This document shows, piece after piece, positions 36,353 through 44,950 of a DNA stretch of 64,000 bases. The notes below the pieces were generated by a model. The model saw only the letters and a program-made list of their open reading frames with translations, made no database searches and was not told the DNA's origin. The number at the start of each line of letters is the position of its first letter. Within the stretch, counting starts at the first letter, position 1. Source of the DNA: Paenibacillus sp. RC67 (GTDB lineage: Bacteria; Bacillota; Bacilli; Paenibacillales; NBRC-103111); assembly GCF_030020805.1 (NCBI RefSeq), contig NZ_CP125098.1, forward strand, positions 6,037,501-6,101,500, read 5' to 3'. The position numbers and the translations under genes are program-made.

Positions 36353-36941
36353 ACTTTTGGGCAGTAACTCCCCATTCCTTCGCATAAAGCTTATGATATT
36401 TATTATAATAATACAAAACGCGCTGAATGTAATGTCTCGTTTCGCCATATGGGATGGAATCTGAATTTTTCAATGTACCGTCCCATTCTTTATTTTGTAT
36501 CCATCGGTTCACTTTACCTTGTCCCGCATTATATCCGGCTACGGCAGCGATAGTATTCCCGTTGAATTCCTTATGAAGCCATCCCAAATACCATGTCCCT
36601 AATTCAATGCTGACGGTGGGATTATCCAAATCGTCCTTAAATGAAGGAGAGAACCGTCCGGCATCGACGATCCATTCCGATGTGTCAGGCATAAGCTGCA
36701 TTAAACCGTATGCGCCTTTTTTTGATGAGATGTTCGATTTATAATTGGATTCGACTCGAATTATTGCTGCAACCAATAGCGGGTCAACCTTGTAATTTGC
36801 GGCATGCTGCCGTATTTCCTCCTGATAGCGTATAGGATATAACCATTTACCCACTACATCGCTGCTTAGGAACATAAGGATTACGAAGGTCATTAAAAGA
36901 AGAGCAAACACTCGCTTTTTCCGCCAAAAGCTGATGCTCAT
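36351..36941 (-). CDS. Membrane-anchored lytic murein transglycosylase (SLT domain)
   Basis: 196 residues. An N-terminal membrane anchor (about 10-30) precedes the goose-lysozyme/SLT domain (about 45-180) with catalytic Glu in IIRVESNYKSN, then SKKGAYGLMQLMP and AVAGYNAGQGKVNRW. It cleaves peptidoglycan glycan strands with formation of 1,6-anhydro ends. The start overlaps the coaE stop by four bases (ATGA), and its GGAAGGAGG site lies inside coaE, so the two are translationally coupled. Confidence 0.93.
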   Translation of the reverse strand: MSISFWRKKRVFALLLMTFVILMFLSSDVVGKWLYPIRYQEEIRQHAANYKVDPLLVAAIIRVESNYKSNISSKKGAYGLMQLMPDTSEWIVDAGRFSPSFKDDLDNPTVSIELGTWYLGWLHKEFNGNTIAAVAGYNAGQGKVNRWIQNKEWDGTLKNSDSIPYGETRHYIQRVLYYYNKYHKLYAKEWGVTAQK

Positions 36942-37534
36942 AGCAGCCTCCTTCCCCTTAAGAACGCCTCAACCTGATTCTCCGTATCCGTAAGCGTTCC
37001 TTGATTATCTATTACAATGTCAGCCAAGGCTTTCTTCTGTTCAATATCCATCTGAGCCTTAAGCCGAGCTTCCGCTTGCTCCACAGTAAGCTTGTCCCGA
37101 TTCATCAGCCGATGAAGCTGAAGACTTCTCGGTGCGTACACGACCATAACAGCTTCAAACATCGATTGCAACCCCGATTCATATAATAAAGGGATGTCCA
37201 CGACCACAAGCTTGTCCGGGTGCAACTGCTCGTACTCATGCATCCTTTCTCGAATAAGAGCTCGTATCGAGGGGTGCATGATGTTCTCAAGGTCCTTCAA
37301 TGCTTCCGAATTGCCAAAGACCACTTCTCCCAGCTTTTTACGAAACAGAGAGCCGTCAGGATTCAAAATTTCGGATCCAAATCGGTCCACAATCTGCATC
37401 AGCACAGGACTGCCAGGCTCCACTACCTCTCTGGCGATGCGGTCGGCATCAACTAGCATCGCGCCGCGCTGCACCAACATATCGGATACGGTGCTTTTGC
37501 CGCAAGCGATGCCTCCAGTTAAACCGATATTCAT
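36938..37534 (-). CDS. coaE: Dephospho-CoA kinase
   Basis: 198 residues, AAGGAG 8 bases upstream. P-loop GGIACGKST near the start, then DADRIAREVVEPGS and the LID/CoA region (VVDIPLLYESG). It phosphorylates the 3'-hydroxyl of dephospho-CoA, the last step of CoA synthesis. Fits the ytaF-coaE neighbourhood known in Bacillales. Confidence 0.96.
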   Translation of the reverse strand: MNIGLTGGIACGKSTVSDMLVQRGAMLVDADRIAREVVEPGSPVLMQIVDRFGSEILNPDGSLFRKKLGEVVFGNSEALKDLENIMHPSIRALIRERMHEYEQLHPDKLVVVDIPLLYESGLQSMFEAVMVVYAPRSLQLHRLMNRDKLTVEQAEARLKAQMDIEQKKALADIVIDNQGTLTDTENQVEAFLRGRRLL

Positions 37535-37544
37535 AGGGATTCTC

Positions 37545-37630
37545 CTTAGAGTTTTTGCGTAGCAAAAACTATCTTCGTAAGCATTTACTTAGAGCTTCTG
37601 CGTAGCATAAACTTTCTTCGTAAGCATTTA
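37545..37630. repeat. Two directly adjacent 43-bp repeats, each with a potential hairpin
   Basis: Copy 1 (37545-37587) and copy 2 (37588-37630) abut with no spacer and share CTTAGAG, TGCGTAGCA, AAACT and TTCGTAAGCATTTA. Copy 1 contains the perfect hairpin AGTTTTTGC-GTA-GCAAAAACT; copy 2 has a decayed version. The element sits between ytaF and coaE. Confidence 0.8.
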
Positions 37631-37644
37631 TTAAAAATACATTA

Positions 37645-38340
37645 CTATATCAACTTCATAATACCCATAATAATTAAAACACATCCGGGAAACACGGAGA
37701 GCCGGCGAAGCCAAGACATATCCGAGTACTTATAACCTATTCGTAAGCCGCTCGCTAGGAAGGTCCCACTAGCCAATGCAATAACAGCAGAAGTGAGCAG
37801 CGGCGCAAAACCGATCAAGGCGGCACCAATTCCTGCTCCGAAAGCATCCAACGACAAGGCGATACCAAGCAATAGCGCTTCGTAGGGTGAAATGTTGCCG
37901 GAACGGTCCATATCCGCTATCGAAGGTGTGCGCAATATTTGAATAACAAGTCCGAAACGTTTCAACTCAATATTTAGCACTTCTCTGGTTGTCGGAATAC
38001 TTTCAGCCCCTGTTATCTTTACAGGAAGCTCGGCAGAAATCCCCGTGTGTTCCCCATTGTCTGCTTCCTTTTTCTCCATCATGACTTGATAGACGGCCCA
38101 AATACCGATTCCAATCAGAATCACACCGCCGATCGCCTTGGCATAAACCGGGTCCACAAAATGGCTGATGAATACACCGATTTGCATGGCAAGATAGATA
38201 ATACAACCAGAACAGCATGAAATAATGGCAACGGATAGTAATGGCATACGTATTTTACGTAAGCCATACATGACACCAACACCAAATCCATCGAGACTGA
38301 CAGCTAACGCCAAAATCAATAAGGAGATAAAAGGCAACAT
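37645..38340 (-). CDS. ytaF: Sporulation membrane protein YtaF (MntP-like)
   Basis: 231 residues, GGAGGG ribosome binding site. Six hydrophobic helices in two related halves: residues about 1-85 (ALAVSLDGFGVGVMYGLRK) and about 150-231 (IALSLDAFGAGIGAALIGF), separated by a hydrophilic loop of about 55 residues. The SLDGFG/SLDAFG pair is the mark of the MntP/YtaF family. It lies between mutM and coaE, as in B. subtilis. Sporulation role is known from the family; the transported substrate is not. Confidence 0.92.
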   Translation of the reverse strand: MLPFISLLILALAVSLDGFGVGVMYGLRKIRMPLLSVAIISCCSGCIIYLAMQIGVFISHFVDPVYAKAIGGVILIGIGIWAVYQVMMEKKEADNGEHTGISAELPVKITGAESIPTTREVLNIELKRFGLVIQILRTPSIADMDRSGNISPYEALLLGIALSLDAFGAGIGAALIGFAPLLTSAVIALASGTFLASGLRIGYKYSDMSWLRRLSVFPGCVLIIMGIMKLI

Positions 38341-38427
38341 GAAACTTCCCTCCCGACCGTTTTACTCCCTACTATATGGCGATTATGGGCGGGGGGTGCA
38401 TAGTTCCGGCAACATCACACAAGCGTT

Positions 38428-39285
38428 CTAAGCTTCTGATTTCTTTGTACTCTTTCGTTTCAAAGGCTGGCATTTAGGGCAAAAATGGGTTCCGCGACCT
38501 GCTACAACAGTCTTTTCAATCGGATAGCCGCAATGGTGGCAAGGCTCGCCTTTTCGACCATACATTTGTAGCTGATGCTGGAACATTCCGATCTCCCCCT
38601 GCCCATTAACGTAAGACTTAATAGAGGAGCCTCCGACAGCTACGGCTTCGCTCAACGTTTTAATGATGGCCTCATGTAAAGCAGCCAGTTCCTTACGTGT
38701 TAAGGATCCAGCTTCCCGTTCAGGGTGAATTCCTGCGAGAAACAGGGACTCATCCACATAAATATTCCCTATACCTACGATATATTCCTGATTGAGCAAG
38801 TGGGGCTTAATTTTGGTGGATCGGCCTTCCAATTTACTCTTGAAAGCTTCCAGCGTAAACGCCTCATCAAGCGGCTCCAACCCCAGCTTTTTGAGCGGCT
38901 GTTCATTAAGCTCCGTTCCTCTTGGGAACAAATGCATTGTGCCAAACTGACGTACATCCTTATATCTGAGTTCGCTGCCATCGGTAAAATGAAACACAAC
39001 ATGTGTATGCAATTCCATTGGGTCGTTCTTGTCATACAGACCGTAACGGCCTTCCATGCGCAGATGAGAAACAAGGGTAAACTCGTCCGTAAGCAAAAGA
39101 AGAAATTTCCCCCTCCGCTCTACGCCATGAAACGTCTGCCCTTGAAGCAAAAGAGCAAATTCATCAGGTTCCTCCGGACGCTGAATAATGCGGTGCAAAT
39201 GGACCGCAACCTGCTCAATCTTTTTACCTATAATCAATTGATTTAATGTTCGCTTAACCGTTTCAACCTCCGGCAATTCCGGCAT
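38428..39285 (-). CDS. mutM: Formamidopyrimidine-DNA glycosylase
   Basis: 285 residues from ATG 39285 (GAGGTGAGCAGC just upstream); the longer frame to 39360 adds an unlikely leader. The mature N-terminus PELPEVETVKRTL supplies the catalytic Pro and Glu; RRGKFLLL contains the conserved Lys; the zinc finger CHHCGYPIEKTVVAGRGTHFCPKCQ is at the C-terminus. It removes 8-oxoguanine and cleaves the abasic site. Lies 116 bases downstream of polA on the same strand. Confidence 0.96.
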   Translation of the reverse strand: MPELPEVETVKRTLNQLIIGKKIEQVAVHLHRIIQRPEEPDEFALLLQGQTFHGVERRGKFLLLLTDEFTLVSHLRMEGRYGLYDKNDPMELHTHVVFHFTDGSELRYKDVRQFGTMHLFPRGTELNEQPLKKLGLEPLDEAFTLEAFKSKLEGRSTKIKPHLLNQEYIVGIGNIYVDESLFLAGIHPEREAGSLTRKELAALHEAIIKTLSEAVAVGGSSIKSYVNGQGEIGMFQHQLQMYGRKGEPCHHCGYPIEKTVVAGRGTHFCPKCQPLKRKSTKKSEA

Positions 39286-39401
39286 GCTGCTCACCTCGAA
39301 GCTGTTTATTAAAAGGGATAAGGAATGTGCTTCGGCATCACAATAGGCTCGTCCCCACACATTCCTCTGATTATTTTATTTCGTAAAGAACTTATATTAT
39401 A

Positions 39402-42068
39402 TTACTTTGCTTCATACCAGTTCAACCCTGTATCTACTTCCACTTTTAGAGGAACATCGAGCTTCAGGGCGTTTTCCATCACTTCTGCGACCGTCATTTT
39501 CATCGTCTCGATTTCATCCTCAGGCACTTCAAACACCAATTCGTCATGTACCTGTAGAAGCATATGGCTCTTGAGGCCATCCCGCTTCAGTCTTTCATCC
39601 ATCTGTACCATAGCCAGCTTAATAATATCGGCGGCAGTACCCTGAATTGGCGTATTCATAGCAGTCCGTTCCGCAAAGGAACGAAGATTGAAGTTCGAAG
39701 CGGTAATCTCCGGTAAATAGCGGCGGCGCTGAAGCAAGGTTGTCACGTAGCCGTCTTGACGCGCTTTTTTCACGATATCATCCATATATTGGCGAACCCC
39801 TTGGAATACGGCAAAATACTGCTCGATAAACTGAGCCGCATCTTTACGGGTGATGTTCAGGTTTTGGGATAAGCCATAGTCACTGATTCCATATACAATA
39901 CCGAAATTGACCGCTTTGGCTTGACGGCGCATATTGGAGTCTACAGCGTCTTCAGATACCCCGAATACATCCATGGCGGTTTTGGTGTGAATATCCATAT
40001 CCTTAATAAAAGCTTCGATCAGCTTTTCGTCCTGCGAAATATGGGCAAGCACCCGCAGTTCAATCTGCGAATAGTCCGCAGTCAATATCGACCAACCAGG
40101 CTTGGATGGTACGAACACCTTACGGATTTTGCGGCCTTCCTCAAGGCGGATCGGGATATTTTGCAAATTCGGATACTGACTGCTCAACCGGCCTGTTGCC
40201 GCAATCGTTTGTCTGTAGTAGGTATGAACTTTCCCCGTATCGGGACGAACCTCTTTCAACAAACCTTCCACATAGGTAGATTGGAGCTTGGCTAAAGTCC
40301 GGTAATGCAGAATATGACCGATAACCGGATGGTACGGCTCCAGCTTCTCAAGCACTTCCGCATCCGTCGAGTAGCCCGTCTTTGTCTTTTTAATCGTCGG
40401 CAGCTGCAGCTTCTCGAACAAGATCTCGCCGAGTTGCTTCGGTGAATTAATGTTGAACTCCGTGCCTGCCGCGTCATAGATCGATCTCATAATGGTTTCA
40501 AGTTGAGCACCCAGCTCCGCACCATACTGCTTCAAAGCCTCGATATCTACCTTGATGCCCTTCTCTTCCATATCCGCTAACACACTGGCCAACGGCTGCT
40601 CAAGATCATAGAACAGCTGGTTCATATCACTTTGTTCCAAATCACGCTTCATCGGCTCGACCAAGCTATGAATGGTCATCGCCTTACGGCACAAATGGTC
40701 GCTTAATAACTCGATATCCGGAATATGGAATTTGGCCCCTTTACCGAATATCTCCTCGTCTGCCTTTAAAATAGGTAAGCTGTATTTAGACGACAAGCCA
40801 CTCAATGTCAGCGCGGATTCCGTTGGGTCCAGCAAATAAGCCGCTAGCATGACATCAATTGACGTACCCTGAAGATGTATGCCGCGCCAAGCCAATAAAA
40901 TCTCTGCTCGATGTTGGTCATGTATGGCTATCGACTTGTTGGGAGATTCCAGCCATCCTTTTAAAGATAGCGCCTCTTCATCTTGCGAATCCAAAAGCTC
41001 TACAGGCACATAGTAGCACTTCTGCTCTGAATACAAAGCAATCCCTATCATATCAGCAACATGCGGATTATCTCCTGCCGCCTCTACATGCAAGGAGGTC
41101 ACCTGCGGAAGCGCCGCTATCAGGGAAGTAAGCCCTTCCCGATCCTTGACGGAAACCACCTCGATGTCAACCTGTGCCGCCTGTGCGCTATCATCAGAAT
41201 CCGTGCTTGAGAAGTCCATTTTCTCCAGCAGCGATTTAAATTCCAGTTTGCGGAACATGCCTGCTAGAGCTTGTCCCTCATAACCACTGAAGGCCAGCTC
41301 CTCCCACTTCGTGGTGAGCGGTACCTCACGGAAGATCGTGGCCAGCTCTTTACTCATCCGGGCATCGTCAGCATGCTGCTCGACCTTTTCCTTCATTTTT
41401 CCTTTTAATTGCTCGGTATTGGCTAATACGCCTTCTACCGTTTCATACTCATGCAGCAGCTTTAATGCGGTTTTCTCCCCAACGCCAGGAATACCCGGAA
41501 TATTATCGGAGGCGTCCCCCATCAAGCCCTTCAAATCTATAATTTGCTTCGGCGTTAAGCCGTATTTTTCTTTAATTTCATTCGTATCATAGAGCTCAAC
41601 CTCGCTAATGCCCTTTCGAGTCAAGGCGATAGTTACGCGCTCTGATGCAAGCTGCAGCATATCCTTATCTCCGGTAACGACCATAACCTCAATATCGCCC
41701 TTTTCATCAGCAATACGGGTTAGTGTACCGATAATATCGTCCGCTTCATATCCTTCCAGCTCGAACTGAGCCATTCCGAAGGCACGAATTAAATCCCGAA
41801 GCAGTGGGAATTGTTCAGACAGCTCTGGCGGCGTTTTGGCCCTTCCGCCTTTATAGTCAGCATAATCTTTATGTCGAAACGTGACCTTCCCCGCATCAAA
41901 AGCAACAAGAAAGTGAGTCGGTTTTTGCTCTTCCAGCAGCTTCAACAGCATTGTCGTAAACCCGTATACGGCATTCGTGTGCAGACCGCTCGAATTGCTG
42001 AGTAAAGGTAATGCATAAAATGCGCGATTGGCAATACTGTTGCCGTCAATCAATATTAATTTCGACAT
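39402..42068 (-). CDS. polA: DNA polymerase I
   Basis: 888 residues. The 5'-3' exonuclease/FEN domain is at about 1-290 (KLILIDGNSIANRAFYAL, GYEADDIIGTL). A 3'-5' exonuclease-like domain (about 305-465) lacks the DxE carboxylates (HVEAAG where DTETxxL would stand), so proofreading should be absent, as in other Bacillaceae Pol I. The polymerase domain (about 470-888) has motif A TADYSQIELRVLAH, motif B RRQAKAVNFGIVYG and motif C VHDELVFEVP. Works in Okazaki-fragment processing and repair. Confidence 0.97.
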   Translation of the reverse strand: MSKLILIDGNSIANRAFYALPLLSNSSGLHTNAVYGFTTMLLKLLEEQKPTHFLVAFDAGKVTFRHKDYADYKGGRAKTPPELSEQFPLLRDLIRAFGMAQFELEGYEADDIIGTLTRIADEKGDIEVMVVTGDKDMLQLASERVTIALTRKGISEVELYDTNEIKEKYGLTPKQIIDLKGLMGDASDNIPGIPGVGEKTALKLLHEYETVEGVLANTEQLKGKMKEKVEQHADDARMSKELATIFREVPLTTKWEELAFSGYEGQALAGMFRKLEFKSLLEKMDFSSTDSDDSAQAAQVDIEVVSVKDREGLTSLIAALPQVTSLHVEAAGDNPHVADMIGIALYSEQKCYYVPVELLDSQDEEALSLKGWLESPNKSIAIHDQHRAEILLAWRGIHLQGTSIDVMLAAYLLDPTESALTLSGLSSKYSLPILKADEEIFGKGAKFHIPDIELLSDHLCRKAMTIHSLVEPMKRDLEQSDMNQLFYDLEQPLASVLADMEEKGIKVDIEALKQYGAELGAQLETIMRSIYDAAGTEFNINSPKQLGEILFEKLQLPTIKKTKTGYSTDAEVLEKLEPYHPVIGHILHYRTLAKLQSTYVEGLLKEVRPDTGKVHTYYRQTIAATGRLSSQYPNLQNIPIRLEEGRKIRKVFVPSKPGWSILTADYSQIELRVLAHISQDEKLIEAFIKDMDIHTKTAMDVFGVSEDAVDSNMRRQAKAVNFGIVYGISDYGLSQNLNITRKDAAQFIEQYFAVFQGVRQYMDDIVKKARQDGYVTTLLQRRRYLPEITASNFNLRSFAERTAMNTPIQGTAADIIKLAMVQMDERLKRDGLKSHMLLQVHDELVFEVPEDEIETMKMTVAEVMENALKLDVPLKVEVDTGLNWYEAK

Positions 42069-42233
42069 CGTTACACCCCATTTTCCATAACATCACTACT
42101 CCATGATAGCATAGGACAACAAGAGAAAAAAAGCTTAGGCTTACATTCTCATTCTTAGGGGTGATGACGGCCTCATGAGCATAAACATAGAGTATAAGGC
42201 GATGCTTTTCGCGTAAAACGGAGGTAGAATTGT

Positions 42234-42983
42234 ATGAGCACCTCAACCCAGACCCAGGGCAAGAAAGCCATCTGTTTTGACGTTAATCAAACCTTGATCC
42301 ATCAAGGGATTCATTTCGAGCAGGCTTTCCGTTCCGTGTGGAACGATTATTACTCCCGGTCGATTCAAGGCGACTTTCCGCAAGCTGAAGAGCTGTGGAA
42401 CAAGTACCAGAGCTACTGGCAGCAGCACAAGAAAACCCGTACCGCGCGCCTGCAGCTCGACGATTTACAGCAGCTATGCTTGCAAAGCGCGCTCAAGGAG
42501 CTTCGCGTTCCGGTTCATCAGCAATTTGCCAATGATTTTTTCCAGCTCGTTCGCAAATCAAGGCTCGCTGCCAAATCACTCGCACCCAATGTAGAAGAGA
42601 CACTGGAGGCACTTGCCCCCCGGTTCAAACTGGCTATTATTAGCAACAGTCCTCGCAGCGAAGTGACCCATTTACTCAATCGGTTCAAATTAAACAACTA
42701 TTTTCCGGAAGAACGAATATTTACGGCGCAGCATACCGCGGACAAAAAACCAAATATCCCTTTGTTCAAAACGGCGATCCGTACGATGGATCTGTCACCG
42801 CGGCAGCTGGTCATGGTGGGCAACTCGTGGAAGCATGATGTTTGCGGAGCGACAAAAGCGGGGTTGGATGCTGTCTGGGTTCAAGCTAACACCAGCGCAT
42901 CCAAAAAAATCTCCCAGCAAAAGCTCGGAAAACGAAATGTGTACTGTATTCAACAAATGGATCAGCTGTTGGAGCTTTTTTGA
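42234..42983 (+). CDS. HAD-superfamily hydrolase
   Basis: 249 residues, GGAGG 9 bases upstream. Motif I is FDVNQTLI, where the usual second Asp (DxDxT) is Asn; motif II is ISNSPRSE, motif III KKPNIP, motif IV VGNSWKHDVCGA. Overall layout is that of the L-2-haloacid dehalogenase/phosphatase-like subgroup with a helical cap. The Asn at motif I could lower phosphatase activity. It converges with the EAL/GGDEF gene with a gap of only two bases, so the 3' regions share any terminator. Confidence 0.85.
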   Translation: MSTSTQTQGKKAICFDVNQTLIHQGIHFEQAFRSVWNDYYSRSIQGDFPQAEELWNKYQSYWQQHKKTRTARLQLDDLQQLCLQSALKELRVPVHQQFANDFFQLVRKSRLAAKSLAPNVEETLEALAPRFKLAIISNSPRSEVTHLLNRFKLNNYFPEERIFTAQHTADKKPNIPLFKTAIRTMDLSPRQLVMVGNSWKHDVCGATKAGLDAVWVQANTSASKKISQQKLGKRNVYCIQQMDQLLELF

Positions 42984-42985
42984 TC

Positions 42986-44773
42986 TTACGGATTTTCAAT
43001 CCCAATATTCTCACAGTGAACAATGCTCCCAAGATAGCCTTTAGACAGCTTTTTTAATTTAGCGGATGCTTGTGATATTTGCTCCAGAGTGACCGCATCC
43101 GCAAGCTCGCATATGATTAAAGACAATGAAATTGTAACACCGCTCGTCTCGATTCGATTGCCACCGCGGTCCTCCACATAGTACCAATCATCCCCTTCAT
43201 AAAAAAGCCGAACTCCTTGATCGAAACGGCGTATAATTTCCCTGCACAGCCTTTCCGGGTCCACTGTCGAGGTGATGGCGATAAAGTCGTCACCTCCGAT
43301 ATGGCCGACAAAATCAAACGGCTTACCGCACACAACGATCGACTGCTGAATAACGTCCGCCGTATATTGGATAAGCTGGTCTCCTTTTTGAAACCCGTAC
43401 CGATCATTGAACCATTTAAAATAATCCAAATCCGCATAAATAACTGAAAATCTTTTTTTCTCCATCAACCGTTTATTCAGTTCTCGATGTATTTGAATAT
43501 TACCAGGCAGCCCGGTTAAAGGACTTGCTACCTTTGCACTTTCCATTCGAGCGTTCGTGATGCATTCCAATATCGCACGGATCGAGGATGCACCCGCCAT
43601 TTTGCCCTCGTTAGTAATGATGACCAGATCGTACAAATTATGAATGTCCCTGGAGGTTGCGAGTTGGGACACAGTCTCCACTGGCATATGCTGATCTACA
43701 ATCAAAGGCTGCGCATCCATCACCTGATCGATAGTCCGGTTCCAAAATAAGGAGAAGCCGTACTGACCTGCGAGCTGCTGAAATAATCTTTCCCTCATCA
43801 TCAATCCGACTGGGACATCCTTGGAAACAATGACAGCTCCCGGCGCATCCACATGCGTTTTAAAATAGTTCGCCACCTCCGATATTAACGCTTTGCAATC
43901 AAAGGTACGAATAGGATTAATCAAATCCCCGATAGACCATGTGCTCCCTGCCGTGTCATGGATTTTCCGCTGCTGAACAATGTGATCGATCAAATCCGGA
44001 CCCACCACAGCTTTCTCTACAGAAGGTCTTCCCAATAAATAGCCTTGCCCGTAATGGACTCCCATCCTGGTCAAATACAGCAGTTCATCCAGATGCTCAA
44101 TGCCTTCGGCAATGATTTCGATATTCAGCTTCTGGGTAAAAGAAACGAAGGCTTCGAGTATCGCTTCCTTTGTCTTATTGGACTGCACACCCTGAACCAA
44201 GGAACGGTCTACCTTAATAAAATCGGGATGAAGCTCAGCAATCGCCTGCAAAGAGGAGTACCCCGCTCCAGCATCGTCAATGGCAATGCGATAGCCTTGA
44301 TTACGGTAATGCATGAGCAATCTCTTAGCCATCGAAAAGTCTTCGATCGAGCTTCGCTCCGTAATTTCAAAGACGATGCGGTCCGGATTCATCCCCTGGG
44401 CTTCCAGCAGTTCCAAAGTTCGTCCTGGCACAAACTGTGGGTCATGAAGAATCGCCGCAGATATATTTATGAACAGCAGCTCTTCGCCTGAGGCAAAGAA
44501 AGCTCCCTGAATCGCCTTTTCCCTTGCTAGCCTATCTAGCGGATACAGCTGCCCTGCCTCGTCGGCATAGGTAAAGAGCGGCAGCGGCGAATGAAAAGGG
44601 TGATTATGAGGGCCGCGCGTCAACGCTTCATAACCTAGAATGCTGCCATTTTTTAAGGATATGATAGGCTGGTAAACGGAATGGATCATTTTATGACGCA
44701 ATATCTCCTGAATTTCGTTCTGTAAATACGTCTTATCCTCGTGTACGATCGAATTCATATGGATGTCGGCCAT
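42986..44773 (-). CDS. EAL-CBS-GGDEF cyclic-di-GMP protein
   Basis: 595 residues from ATG 44773 (AAGGGA about 10 bases upstream); the longer frame to 44911 would start inside the neighbour's terminator. The order is EAL first (about 25-270; YEALTRG, NISAA, EITERSS, IDDAGAGYSSL, IKVDRS, AEGIEH, all catalytic residues present), a CBS-like region (about 280-400) and a C-terminal GGDEF domain with GGDDF in place of GGDEF and no RxxD inhibitory site (KPFD). A working c-di-GMP phosphodiesterase with a modified cyclase or GTP-sensing domain is likely. Confidence 0.85.
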   Translation of the reverse strand: MADIHMNSIVHEDKTYLQNEIQEILRHKMIHSVYQPIISLKNGSILGYEALTRGPHNHPFHSPLPLFTYADEAGQLYPLDRLAREKAIQGAFFASGEELLFINISAAILHDPQFVPGRTLELLEAQGMNPDRIVFEITERSSIEDFSMAKRLLMHYRNQGYRIAIDDAGAGYSSLQAIAELHPDFIKVDRSLVQGVQSNKTKEAILEAFVSFTQKLNIEIIAEGIEHLDELLYLTRMGVHYGQGYLLGRPSVEKAVVGPDLIDHIVQQRKIHDTAGSTWSIGDLINPIRTFDCKALISEVANYFKTHVDAPGAVIVSKDVPVGLMMRERLFQQLAGQYGFSLFWNRTIDQVMDAQPLIVDQHMPVETVSQLATSRDIHNLYDLVIITNEGKMAGASSIRAILECITNARMESAKVASPLTGLPGNIQIHRELNKRLMEKKRFSVIYADLDYFKWFNDRYGFQKGDQLIQYTADVIQQSIVVCGKPFDFVGHIGGDDFIAITSTVDPERLCREIIRRFDQGVRLFYEGDDWYYVEDRGGNRIETSGVTISLSLIICELADAVTLEQISQASAKLKKLSKGYLGSIVHCENIGIENP

Positions 44774-44891
44774 ATTCGATTCATCCCTTCTTGTGCTATA
44801 TGTATATTCCAACTCTAGCATAGGATTTTTATCCCAGTGTAAAAGTCCTATATCTCTTTTGTAAATGCCATGTAAATCTTGGAATTCTGTG

Positions 44892-44941
44892 AAAAAAGCC
44901 TCTTGCAGCATCCACGTTTATCACGTGCTGCTGCGAGAGGC
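44892..44941 (-). terminator. Rho-independent terminator of the 44951-50614 gene
   Basis: Minus strand GCCTCTCGCAGC and GCTGCAAGAGGC with inner CACGTG pairing, followed by six Ts. Confidence 0.9.
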
Positions 44942-44950
44942 AGTTTAATA

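Noticed and set aside
39286-39360. Longer mutM start
   Set aside because: The catalytic N-terminal Pro must follow the initiator Met, which fixes the start at 39285.
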